Assembly (NCBI RefSeq): GCF_014529535.1
Contig: NC_050738.1
Location: 12,010,140 to 12,074,139 of the forward strand
Length of the DNA: 64,000 bases
Source: Bradysia coprophila
Lineage: Eukaryota > Arthropoda > Insecta > Diptera > Sciaridae
Direction: 5' to 3'
Position 1 is the first letter of the stretch. Every line of letters begins with the position of its first letter. Below are positions 31,101 to 43,660 of the stretch, piece after piece. The position numbers were made by a program, and so were the translations under genes. The notes beneath the pieces were generated by a model. That model was not told where the DNA came from and searched no databases. It saw only the letters and a program-made list of their open reading frames with translations.

Positions 31101-34100
31101 TAGGTGCTCGTCCGTTCACCGGATGCATCATATGCTTTTCATTCGATCTACCATTATGCATTTGCGGTGGTATCGACGACGGCGGCGGAAGAAGTTTTTG
31201 GTTTGGCATACCACTAACATGTTGCTGAAATGTTACATTTTCGGTTAATAAACGACATCAAAGATTAGAACATTTGCGGCTGAACTCACGTCATGCTTGA
31301 TTGGTTGACCTGAATAACCACCCCGACCATTGTATGTGGGTTTACTGTCGTTAGGTTTTACAAAAACACTTCTATTGTTGTACTGGGGAGGCTAAACGAC
31401 GGTAAAATTGTTGTATTTAACCATTCAAGAACGAAGCAATTTAACGGATCTTACCTGATGATATGGATATGTTGAGGAAGGACCTCGGTTATTTTGAACT
31501 GGAAAACCTTGCATCATCGGCTGACGCAAAGCGGCTGGACTTTGGATTCCACTTTGAATTCCAATTAGCATTGACTCATTTTTTTCGCCAATAATATGCT
31601 TCACTAACGAAAAATCACCTAATTTTGATTGAATAGAACGATCGCTGTCACTGGGACTTGATTTCTGGATGGAAAGAAACATTTTGAGAATGAAGTTCGT
31701 TGAGTGAAAGGGAAGAAAATTCAGTGTACTTACTCTCACTGGTTCTCCGAACAATGGCACTGGTTCTTGATGCTTCTCTTGGGCCATCATCGCTCTAGCC
31801 TGTTTATCTCGTTCACGTCGTTCCTTTCTCTCAAAGTCTTCCATGCTGCAATGATAAAATAATAAACAAAATTAAAATATATTTCGGAAGTTATATTCAG
31901 CATCGGAAGAGTCAACAATAACAAGCGAAAACAAAAATATTCGTCCAACAATAAACAAAATTTACACTTCATTTTCAACGCGAATTTAACAAAAAGAATC
32001 TCTACTACCAATCGAACTCAAATCTCTGCATATTGCCATTTTAGCACATTATTAAGATGTTGTGTAAATGTCGAAGAAGTAGATGAATACATTGTATGAT
32101 GTGAAGAAAAAAAACAATTTCTTGATAACTTCAACAACTATCAATTGCATACATAAGAAATTGTCAACATCGTTTATTGAATACACAATTGCTTACCATG
32201 CAATCATTTTTCGTGTATATTAATCAGAGGAAATGAGAGAAAGAGAGAACACGAGAGAATAATCTTGGAGTAATTCTAGCAATCCTTCGATAATCTTAAA
32301 CAGTTAAATTTGCTGTAATAGCAATGACACCCTCCCTCAACATACAACTTACGAATCAAGAGTCATGAAAAACAATTATTTTCATTCAATTTTCTCAACG
32401 CTTTGTAGCCTCGTATGAAGTATGAGGGATAATTTGTCTGTTATGTCGTTTGTAACTTTTCCCAATTTTTCTTTCTTTTTGAAGACCGGGGGATAGTGAA
32501 GACGGAACAGTATTAGAAAATTATGACCTTCGATCCTCCTAGTGCGGCCCTTTCCGCAGTGTTCTTTTCCTGTCATAAATTTTAACCGATTTTCGTACTT
32601 TGAAAAGTTAAACACAAGGTTTATGTGTGCACAAGGTTACCTATTATATGTACATGGTTGACGTATACGCGCAAGTTTACGTAGTTCTTTGTACGAATTA
32701 ATTGTATGGGTCGTACGGGGCTAATAGTAGCAATTCGCTCCGATCGTCACTGATTTATAAGGTGAGCAGATAGACAATTCGAGTTGAGTTTGATATTTTT
32801 ATCTCACACAAGTGCAACATCACATCACCGTCAAACAGAAAATATCATAATTTCAATACAATGAAATGATTATTTACTTTCAACTATGAGTGTTACCAGA
32901 GAGCAATGTTACGGTATCTGTTTTGGAATTTATGAATGACCCATCATTAGTGCACGCTACAAGCATTATAGTCCGAAAAATCATTAACATAGACAATGTT
33001 CAGCTCTTCTTAAATTCATAATTCAATTGTGGCACTTTCACTTTTCTAGCTTTTCACAAAACCAATACCTAAATCTACATCGCTCGTCTCCGCTTAATGC
33101 ATTTTATAACATGGCTCATTGCTGAAACCACCTATATATTTCATAAGTTTTGATGCGAGTGTATACACCGAATATAACAGAGCATTTAGAATTATTTTTC
33201 AACAACTGGTAATTTTACTTTTTCGAAAAAAAAAAGAAATAGTGGTCGATGTGTGGTTGCGGATTCGTAAGTTCATCGGTTTTATAATGCTTTCATTTTC
33301 TATATGGTTGATTAAATGGTTATAATACACTGCTATCGATTGTTACAGCAAATTGTTTCATTCATTTTAGCCTATGAGTACATTAAGTTCGGCTGCGGTT
33401 TTGGTTGAATTTTGTAATTTAACCACAGCAAAAAAAAAACCAAACTTTTAGAAGTTAAAGAAGTATGACCGAAACTAGAGTCAATTGATCGTGTGCCTTT
33501 TTTTCGCGCTTTAGGAAAGTCTATTGTTGACGCAGTGTGTAACGGGTAACGTGCTCGGGACACTTGGACCAAATATTAACTGTTTATTTTCAAGTACCTG
33601 CTGTACGTATACAGAAGAGATACAGACATTATTTCGTATAAATATATATTCCATTTATAGGTAGATTTTTACTTTGAATTAAATTGAAATTATCTCATAT
33701 TGCACAAATACGTTTACAATTTTAACTCGTTTTATATCTTTCTCTGAACGGCAAACGTTTATGCACGGTTTTGCTCCATTAATTATCAATCGTGTTTGCT
33801 TTAATACGTCACATAGCCATCAATGTATGGTATTATATATGGTACGGTAACGTCCATATAGATAGATATATATAAATACTATACGAATGGTTTGTGCTTT
33901 AGTATATCTATTTGTTTACTATAGAAAAGAAAATGGTTTTCATTGCGTTCCGATGATACTGAAAGGTATATATTGGTTCAATCGTTTTTCAGTTATATAA
34001 TTGGTATGTGTACATGTTGTTTTTGCTTAGGAGATTAAAGGTACCTTTTGTTAAAAATTCCAAATTCACTAACGAAAACGAAAAATACAAAAATGATATT

Positions 34101-37100
34101 ATATGCAACGTGGCCTCTCATTTGTTTATCATATTTAATGAACATTTTCGAACATCATTTTCCAGTTTGCCTGCATTGAAATGCATATTCAAATTAATTG
34201 TGTTGGTGCATTTTAAGTGCACACTGTGTGCTTTTCGTAATGAAGGGTATGTATATACACAATAATGCTTCCCTTTGTTATTGCGTTTTAAATATTGTCT
34301 CAACATGGAATGCTCTCCAGTTTTGAGAGTCTCTAATAAAATTCATTTTCTTCGACTCGACGTTTAATGTATATTCTGTGTGAATTAATTATCAGACTCA
34401 AAACAATATGGAACTATTTTCGTTCACTTTTAGAAAAAATGTCGTATCGCCTTGTGGTCATGTTCGTATAATTACATTGCCCTAGATTATATATTCTTTC
34501 CGTCATCTAAAGGTTATGAGAGGATACAACCGATAGAGTATACAATATCAAATTTTATCTTGTTAAATGTCATCCATGTAATTGAAAATCACAATGGCCA
34601 ACACGAATGTAAAAAAAGAAACAACAAAACCAACAACAAAATGTAGCACAACGTTTGCAAATTCTCCGAAATTTGTATCTCTTTCTCAGAGTTGTAATAT
34701 TTAATCGAATTATCATAATTTTCATATAAACATTGATTGTTGGTTCAGAGAGGTACATGTGGCGAATATATATTGATTTATGCTTAGATGTGACGTATAC
34801 TTAATAGATAAAATTGATGAAATGAAAACCTGAGAGCCATTGTCATGGATTTTTTCTCGATAATTTTTTTTTTTAAATCTCTGAAGGGATGAGTTTTAAA
34901 TTTATGTTTCTCGCATGATTCATGTTCTAAGTTTTGATCGAGCGTGTCGTTTCGTTAAAAAGTTTGTTTTTGAGAACGATGAACTTTTGAATTTTAAAAT
35001 TATTTCATGAAATGGATTCAACTTTTGCGTTTAAAATGTTGACACAGATATCCACGTGAATGAATTTAAAGTGAATTAAAGGTGAGCCGAAAATGTTCGA
35101 TGTTCGAGCCAATATGCATGCAATTCGCAATGATAAAATGTTTTTTTTTTTACTTTGTTGACGTATAAATTTAATATCGTGAATAATAATGTCAACGTGT
35201 ATAACGCGCACCCCAATACCCGATTCCTCAAGTTTTGAGTTCCCTTTTTAACCAAACTGATAGCAAACAATAGAAAAATCCACTTCAAATCGATTGAATA
35301 TAATTTCAATAATTGATTTGAAAGAAAATGTGGCCTAAGAACCTTTATAAACGAATCTGTAACTATAAACAATGAACTTGGAATAAATTTATTCAAAACT
35401 CAACCAGAAATACGCCATGTGGAACAGAAAAAATCAAATCGCAAAACAATATTGCGAATGAAATGAAAGCAAACTAAAGAAGTACAAAAAAGATGTGAAC
35501 CAAATATGTATAACAAATTGATTATTATCCACTCTATAAATTAAATTTAATAAAGACACTGGAATGAGTGTCTTTTCTGTGGCTTGACGACACATAGCAA
35601 ATTTGTCGAAAATAAATTTGCCGCAATGCCATCCAAAATAAACATTCATTCTACGTTCTAAAAATCAATTCATTCGAAATGAGTAATCGTCAATTTATTT
35701 TTGGTACAGGATGAGGTCGACTGCGGAAGTGTTTATTCATCCCTATATCCGAACTGTAATGAGTAATAAATTAACCTATCAGTAACGGTCATCTGTTATC
35801 GGCAAGCAACGTAAACGATAAATTGGCAATGATCTATAGTTAAAGTGGTGTTTTATAGTTAAATGAATGTTTAAACAAAAGAAGTAAAAGATTCAGTATG
35901 GAACACTAGCCGATTGTTTAAACAAAGGAAGTAACAGATTTAGTGATTGTATAGCGATACAATAAAGATACAAGGGTTGCGCCTTCTCAATAAAATTTCT
36001 TCGAACAGTTTCCCTTCTAATACAAACGATACTTCCATCCAGAACTAGATATTTAATTCTAGATCTTCTAGATCCAAAATGCTTTTTCAAGGATATCTGA
36101 GCAATGCCCTACGTGTACAGTGTACATTTGTGTGATGCTCAATCAGCAAGCACTATGCTAATTCAATAACGTCTAAACTCAGAAATTGAAGTGATGTTTA
36201 GGTAAACCGTAATTGTATTACCACAAAAAGTAGTCATTTACATTGACGATGACAAAAATAAACAAAATATAATTTTTACACCACGTTGTTGCGCTATGTT
36301 CGCAGGTTGAGAGTAAACCAGTAGGTCAATTTGGAATATTTTACGAACAATTTTTTTTTTTTTTACAAGAATCAGTTGATTGGTAATGAAGGGGAATTTC
36401 ATTTCGTTCATAATCTTATGGTAAAACATTCTATCAAACAACCCTTCAAAATATTATCGTCATGTCCGAAGCAAGAAAAAGTGAAAACATATTTTCCGTG
36501 GTATCACGAACGGTGATGCAGAGGTACGCATTTATTGAAAACAAAAAGTGCGAAGTTCATTTCACGTGTGTGGCACAATGGTACTTTATGCATATTTATA
36601 GTTTGCATAACCTTTAACAGTTCAATAATTTGCGACATTTGTGTGTCGTGTGAGCTATAATTTGTTATTCTACTACCGAATACAGTCATATACTATACAT
36701 TCATACACATTGTGTACAATACATTTGCCAGGATTTATGGAGAGCAACAGTGTTAGTTGATTGCATGTAGTTATTGAGTTGCAAAAATTCGATGATAAAT
36801 TATGTTTTAATGTTATTAAAGCAACAATTTACGTGACAAATGAGAAATAAAACATTGCACAAGAAAGTAGTGGTAAAGAAAATGTAAACGATTTGGCGTC
36901 TGTTTATCTTTGAATCACCGTTGTTTCACCACAGATTTACTGGAAAATCATCGGTGATTCTAAACAGATTCATCTGCCATTCACCAAATATTCATCGACC
37001 ATTCACCAAATATTCATCGACCATTCACCGAATATTCATCTGCCATTCACCAAATATTCATCGACCATTCACCAAATATTCATCGACCATTCACCGAATA

Positions 37101-39583
37101 TTCATCGACCATTCACCGAATATTCATCGACCATTCACCGAATATTCAACGACCATTCACCGAATATTCAACGACCATTCACCGAATATTCGTCGACCAT
37201 TCACCGAATATTCATCGGCCATTCACCGAATATTCGCTTATTCGCCGAATGTTCATCGCTTATTCGCCGAATATTCATCGTTTATTCGCCGAATAGTCAT
37301 CGATGAATCACCGAAGATTTACCTCTAACAGCTAATGGAATCTTCAACAACAAAAAAATTACTCGCTGCACCCCTCGTTTTGTCTCACGTATTAAAACTC
37401 GTTTCCGAATGTCTTCACGAGTAAAATGACTTGAGTGGTTGCATGAGCGGTTGATAAACGCTGAGGGGAATACATCTACAGTGAACTAACTTAAATTTCA
37501 TTCTACTGACTGCACTGTGCCAAGTACTACGGAAAATTGCAATGCGATAGGATGTAACATTTAGGTTTTCTTTTTCAAATATTTCTTGCTGAGGATGAAT
37601 CGGGTCTAGGAGTTGATTTCTCAAGACTCTTCTATTCACTAGGAATTTACCAATGCCTTCATACACATTAATGGGAAGTACTAATCAACGAAATAGCTAT
37701 TACTTCGGTTGTAAATATTTGATAAGTGATTATGGCGAGATAGATCATCCAGCTTTGCCGTGACCCTTGACTTGACTCTTCGTGTGAATAACCCAAACAT
37801 TTCTATCGTAAAAATTACTTGAGCTATAAAAAGTCAAGCAAAGCAGTCAATTGCATCAGTCGAAAATCAGCTATCGATCAGTAATCGTCTTATTGCATTC
37901 GTTATCAGCTAGTTGTTAAGCTTTAATCAGCAATAAACTTTCTATGGTGTTGGGGGCCGAGCAATAAAAATATTGCAATAACGGTTGCTAAAAATGGAAG
38001 TTTGATGGGACAAACAGACGGATAAAGGAAATAGGCCTAAAAATCGTAAACGTCTGAAGAATATATTCCCATCATAATGCACATAGTGTAAAGCTTTGCC
38101 AAATAAACAATGGATATCAACGAACCGCAATCGTTGTTTATTTAATTTAATCGATTGACACGACACGTGCAAATGTTTGTTTATAAAATGAAATGCGGAA
38201 AATGGAATTGACGAGTCAAGAGACAATTTTTGTTTGACCACACAACCAGCTATTGATTTTTCGTAGCTCTTGCAACTCATTTCGATGTGTGCACATTTTT
38301 CCTTACGTCCTTAGTCACAGTAAACACTTTGCATGAAATATTTTAAGTTTCAACACAACACAATTCTTCCATTTTATATCTTTATCTTATCAATGGACAA
38401 ATGAATTATGTGTCATCGAATTCATTAAACAAATAACTTAATTTAGAAGTGCTGTCAATTTTGGTGTTTGGAAGCCAACACTAACCAATTTGGTAAATAA
38501 AAGCGAATTCGAAGAGATTACAAATCGCAAATTATGATACGTCAATAGAGAAGAAAAAAATCATTTTTCTCCATCGCTACTCACTTTCGTTTTCAATCTT
38601 TCGTGCATTGTAAAGAGGCCAGTATCAGCGTAATTATTTAACATTATGAAACTTCAATTGTTGATAGCTCGGAGTAAAATTTCCAACGACTCAGTGAGAA
38701 CAGAAAATAATTTCAAATTCAAAGAATTTGTGATACACGATGACTGTCTGGATATCGTTATCGTCTATAGGCGCGCACAGAATCAAAAATCCCGGCACAA
38801 AACTTGGAAGAGAGAAAAAAAAACTCCGCGAGACAAGATCCGACGAACTGTTTTTGTTTTGTTCTTTTTTTTTCAATCAAGTAGAAGTAGCATCTCTTAT
38901 ACAATGTTAACTGATAAGAAAATATTTTTAAAAGGTCACACAAATATCTTATCTGTTGTCGAAGTACAGAGAAAAAAAAATTGAAACAAGAAAAAAAAAT
39001 GATGCGAAAGAGTGACATTCTCCTGACACATATTGTGGGGTATAAAGCGATATTCAATCAGTGTATGTATTGTCGAAATGCATGGAAACCTAACAACAAA
39101 AGACGAATTTGAGAAAATTTCGATCGATTTTTTTTATGTATATTTCATAATCGCCAAACCACTTGCCAGACGGAGACGATAGACACCACAGACGCATCAT
39201 CGCGCCGTGCCGTCAACATTATACTTGATGCGCTTTGTTTCCACATAACTTGGCACAACCATTTCTATTTTATTCCGAAATTATTTTTTTTTAATACGAA
39301 AAAAAATCATCATCGAAATGATCAACAAATTAATTGCAACGAGGAAAATTTAATTCACTTTTAGTAATGTGTTCACCTTGTAAAATGGTGTACGAAATTA
39401 TTGGATTTTCCTTTGTTGATGCTAGCAAATATATGTTTCAAGGTAAAGACACTCAGCAAAAAAAAATTTTGTATAGAAAGAAAAAGAAGAGAAAAAAAAC
39501 TCTAAAGAAAACTTTTGTTGAACTTACCCTGGTCTTTTCATATCTTCATTTCCAGAGGGGTACATGTTTTTGCCATTCTTCAT
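22149..39583 (-). CDS. lilli: Lilliputian, AF4/FMR2 family nuclear scaffold (18 coding exons)
   Basis: AF4/FMR2 proteins scaffold the super elongation complex (P-TEFb, ELL) on chromatin. Eighteen minus-strand exons join in phase: 39583-39528, 31845-31734, 31664-31455, 31391-31290, 31224-30885, 30827-30758, 30691-30578, 30511-30123, 29966-29838, 27226-27091, 27024-26716, 26645-25304, 25233-25088, 25017-24823, 24758-24681, 24610-24445, 24369-24219, 22273-22149; about 1389 aa. Family marks, in order, are the N-terminal [13 protein letters not shown]...PLFGEPVR block, a Ser-rich acidic segment ([20 protein letters not shown]), basic AT-hook-like RRGRPRK, a long Ser run, [13 protein letters not shown], and the C-terminal homology domain ([81 protein letters not shown]). 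The tiny first exon is inferred from a good ATG, GTAAGT donor and matching phase across a 7.7-kb intron. For exon 14 the [11 protein letters not shown] acceptor was preferred over one four residues shorter. Confidence 0.93.
23610..23720. repeat. Small inverted-repeat element in lilli last intron
   Basis: The left end ttcctaac, then tgctaagaggct, is matched in inverse by agcctcttagca and gttaggaa on the right. It is about 111 bp with no coding capacity. A single copy is seen. Confidence 0.5.
36967..37314. repeat. lilli: 22-bp minisatellite in lilli intron 1
   Basis: About sixteen head-to-tail copies of a 22-bp unit (attcatcgac followed by cattcaccgaat). Matching points recur exactly every 22 bp (for example 36977, 36999, 37021, 37043). 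Because 22 is not a multiple of 3, the spurious plus-strand open frame cycles through three peptide readings per 66 bp. Units diverge towards the right end (gccgaat, gttcatcg). Confidence 0.92.
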
Positions 39584-40188
39584 ACTGCCCGCTCCACATT
39601 CGTGTAGGTTGATTGTGACGGATGGGTCGACAATAAATCCGGTCCAAAATAGAACAAATTTAATGCAAATGCGAGTTTCATCAATGCAAATGAAATTTTT
39701 TTTTCTTCAAAACACTTTCTTTCGTTCCTTTTTTTACAATTGCGTTCAAGTGATAGGCTGTCTGTTTATTTTTGTTTAACTTTTATTTAAGTTTTAGTTA
39801 TTTATTGCAGTTAATAAAATATCATAAACACTATTAATTGGCGATCCAATTGGCAAAAATACGGAATAATTGACGCGCCACAGTGGACAGAAAAAACACC
39901 AACTTTTAGGGCACACTTTTTTAGTTTAGTATACATTCAAATGTAACTTATAATTGTACAGAGCACTCTTTTTAAAAGTATGAATTGATGGGAAAACACA
40001 AGGATTTCTAAACAATATTAAAATAATTTCGATAAAATAAAGTCCCATAATCCATCATCAAACAGCAAATAAATTTTTTTTTGTCGAAAAGACGCCATAT
40101 TGGGTAGTTGTTTTTGTCAAGTTGTCTACACTGTCTGTCACTTCAATACACCGGTAATACCTTTCAGCTCATTACCAACAATACCACA

Positions 40189-40990
40189 ACATGTACCGAA
40201 ATGTTTTCGAACCGGTGGCGGTTTGTATACCAATTAATTAACATAGAATATACCCATAGTTCTCCAATTAAATTAATTAAAATCTGATTGTTTAAAAAAA
40301 AAAAAAACTTTGGAACGAGTAGAACAGTCCGTATGATCTAGAATTTTAATTACCTTCCGAAAACCCAGTCAAATAAATCAACAAACATTTTAAATGCAAA
40401 TTTAGCCGATTTCTGGGATACAATTGGAAATTTCAGATCAAACGGGCTGTTCTGCTCGTGCCAAAGATTTAAATTTAAATGTTTTAATTAATTTAATTAA
40501 AGAAGTCCAGGCGTTTAACGAGTATAATCCCAGTATACCACTTGGTTTTGTCAAGTAGAATTTCCATCATCTACACTGTCTATCATGTATCTTGTTGACG
40601 TTTTCGCCACTTGTCAGCAAATATTCTTTAGCTGAATATGGCGCTGTTGTAGTTTTCAGGATAAAACTTCACGAAATAACCGTATTCAATGGGTGGTGCT
40701 TTTGTAGTTTTCAGGATTAAATTAATTAATTTTTGATTTTATTTTATTTCTTTTTAATTAACACGAGAACCGAAACGCGCGAATGATCGGAAATTGATTA
40801 ATTGTATCTGGAAAGTAATTATATTTGCATTTTCTGGATAGAAAATCAAAATTTCAGCTCACGCATACATTAACATTCCAATAACATTTAGAAGCAAATT
40901 CGATATAATTCGTCATAATTTAATGACCATCCGCTACCGGTGATTTAAACATTTCGGTGACTTTGTGGTATTATCGAAATGGTATACACA
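40189..40990. repeat. Nested foldback structure
   Basis: The outer arms (about 40189-40243 and 40930-40990) share in inverted orientation blocks such as aataccacaa, accgaaatgttt and accggt. Inside lies a tighter palindrome at 40266-40500. Its outer arms are aattaaattaattaaaa and the complement, and its inner arms near 40309-40340 and 40435-40466 carry aacgagtagaacagtcc against ggctgttctgctcgtg. No coding capacity. Confidence 0.6.
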
Positions 40991-42414
40991 ACTTGTAAAA
41001 TGATGGAAATTCAACCTAACAAAAAAAAATCTGCTAGTGGTTACCACACTCTAATTGCGTTCGAACTGTCACTTCATGAATATTTTTTTACCTGCTTGTC
41101 AAAACCGCTCATAAAACTGTAAAATGAATTTTGAACCGGTAGACAGAGCAATGGGCGTTAATTTTAAAAATATTTTGAACCGCAGGTGGGAAACATTTGT
41201 TGTAAATCAATGAGCACTATTAAACCTTTTAGAAATGGTTATTCCTTACAATAATAAAGGATTAACTCATGCATGAAAAATTTACCGTGAAATTTACAAA
41301 AAAGCTGAAGAAGTAGTCTGGTTCTGACATTTAACGCAATGAATATCAACTACCAGGCTGCAAATGAAACGCAAAAAAAACCAAATCAAAGGCAGTGTTG
41401 TATTTGGTCAACTCGCTTTATTTTCATATAAGAATGCGTTGAAATTTATTTTTCCATCCATCGATTCATCGAAAGTTCAAATTCTGAAGTGAATGTCACC
41501 GCGGAGGAAACAAAGATTTTATAAATGTGGTACATGATCTCTTTTTGCACTCTTTTTTTTCATACTATTTATTGAATAAGTAATACGTTCAAGATAGATC
41601 GACCGATTTTGAAAAATTAGCCGGACCGACACCATACCTGGTATCTACATTAATTGATTTAGTGTTCATAAAAAGTAAAAAATTTAATCGTTAAACATTC
41701 ATTCAACATTCAATCTGTCGTCTGTATTTTTCTCTTTTTTCACTAAATGTGAATCCCATGGGTAAGGGAAGAGTTAGCTATACTCTGTTTTCCGTAATGA
41801 ATGGTCTTGCATATGGGATAGCGCCACCACTGGAATTACTTTATTTTCCAGGTAAAATAAAGTTTTGTATGCTTAGTTTCCTTTTACCAAAAAAGTACTC
41901 CGTGTGAGAGACAAAATTGATTTTCTGTGCCTTAGAATCATAATTCGACGTATTTCGTTACTGCACCTACGATCGAAAAGTGATTGCTAAGAAAAGCTGA
42001 AATTGTTGTAATGTTTTTGTTTTGTTTTTCGTCTCATTATGATCCTTACGGTACAGAAAACGTAGTTCGTGACTCGTGACGAAAGCAGAATTTTTTCGGC
42101 TTCGCCTCGTTAGGACAAGCTTAAGACTAGTCACTTGTGACGAAAAATACTATTTTTTTCAATCTTTGCTTTTTTTATTTGACAGCTCGCTCTCTCACGG
42201 CTCTGTCATGGAGTACTTTTTGTTGAGAGGAATGGAAACTTAAGTTCGAAGACTCTGGTGGGCACTTCCTGAGTTGGGTCGCCCAACCCAAGTGTTTTAA
42301 GGTCTTTTGAGTATGTCTAAACGATTTTAATTTTAAAGGAAACGGCAAACGATAGGTATTTAGGCTATTTTGTGTGTGATTTAGTAAATGTTATTCAACA
42401 TAATTTGACAATAG

Positions 42415-43457
42415 CTTGTGGATTTGAGCACTACTTCAATGATTGACGCTGTCGTCGAGTCGGTCTTCTGACTGGCCACTTAGAAAGTAACGTAAAAGTG
42501 ACAAATGTACAATAAGGGATGTGACACCCCTCTAACTAAAGGTGTTATTGTAAAGCTCCTCAATAGTGTATACTTTCGAACTAATTTATTTCACCGGAAA
42601 CGTACACACATTTAAACTAAAGCGTTTCCGCTAAAACGTAATTTTTAAGATTACCGCCGACATTTTATTTCTACTGGGTCATCCCTTTTGAACCTCACAT
42701 CACACCAAACGACAATATTGTTGTTTGTTTACATGATTGGTCACCATAAATTTTTCATAAATTCGTTTGCTTTGATGAATATTTAAAGTAAACCGTTGAT
42801 TGTAATGTTAAAAAAACACAAAAAGCACATTTCCGCACAAAATCTGATTTAAATCACATCGAAATCACCGAAATTATTACATTTTTCACAACCGACACTA
42901 AATATTTGCTTTGGTGATTTGACGTTTCAAAAACAGTACTCATGTTACGATTAACGACTTTAACGACGATTCTCTTCGTTAAACCATATTCGACTAAGTT
43001 CAAGGTGGATGTGATTTGGGTGTGAAATTGAGTGGGAAGTGCTATTTTCATCGATTTTCTTTTTGTAAAATCTTTTAAATATGACAATATTATGAGAATG
43101 CCCGATGTACGACTTTCTTATTTTTCGTATTTCTGCTGATATTTGACAAAAAATCGCGAAAAGAATCGATTAGTCCCTCCCTTATTACAACTCCGAATTT
43201 CATTCATAAATTGCAAATTATGAATGAAAATTCGAGTTGTAATTACACATCTATCATTTTTACGTTGATCTCTAAATGGCCAGTGAAAGTTAACACGAAG
43301 TTTGTGTCACGAACAATATTTTCATGGACCAATGTTATCGAGAATTTAAATTTCCTAAGAAATGATTTCAATTTTTAAATTTCGCATCTCAAAAGACTGA
43401 TTCGACGGCAGTGCCATTGCTGACTTTTGTGGGAGTGATGAGAACAATTTACACAAT
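42415..43457 (+). repeat. Old dispersed repeat or gene fragment, interrupted by TIR element
   Basis: Two segments, about 42415-42470 and 43306-43457, are together homologous to the reverse complement of 56721-56946. Shared blocks include tgtggatttgagcacta, caatgattgacgctgtcg, gaacaatattttcatgga and aaatttcg.atctcaaaaga. The intervening DNA (42471-43284) is absent from the other copy. In the right segment a translation IFKFRISKD-(stop)-FDGSAIADFCG parallels the ORF at 56347-56817, so the ancestral unit may have been coding. Confidence 0.65.
42471..43284. mobile_element. TIR transposon-like insertion, 814 bp, non-autonomous
   Basis: The terminal inverted repeats are about 43 bp. The left begins actggccacttagaaagtaa and the right (complement) begins actggccatttagagatcaa; both continue cgtaaaartga. 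The element sits between two halves of an older repeat whose uninterrupted copy is at 56721-56946. An internal 60-bp palindrome (43184-43243, attacaact...agttgtaat) lies next to the right end. No transposase frame is recognisable, and no clear target-site duplication was identified. Confidence 0.7.
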
Positions 43458-43660
43458 CGACAATTAGTATAAACACATGTTGGCTCAGTCGTTTGCACAC
43501 AGACAATTCATATTACCATCTGGCAAAGCAAGAATTGCATTTTCACTTAAAACTAGACGTTCCATCAAATAAGATGTTAGTGTGGTTCTATATTCACCGA
43601 CGATCTATAACAAGCACAAGATCTAAACGTTACTTCTGTTTTACAGTTTAACACCAAAAA

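Larger units (their letters stand above)
39584..43660. other. Intergenic region of nested inverted repeats
   Basis: The lilli promoter should lie just right of 39583. Beyond it there is no supported gene. The stretch holds nested foldback DNA at 40189-40990, a TIR element at 42471-43284 and an older repeat split by it. The open frame at 42854-43087 (minus) lies inside the TIR element and has no recognisable motif. Confidence 0.55.

Noticed and set aside
36967-37314. Possible CRISPR array
   Set aside because: The units are contiguous with no unique spacers, and the DNA is clearly animal nuclear DNA.
36921-37328. 135-codon plus-strand ORF rich in [10 protein letters not shown] repeats
   Set aside because: It is only the translation of the 22-bp minisatellite; the period is not a multiple of three, so the peptide pattern is a frame-cycling artefact.
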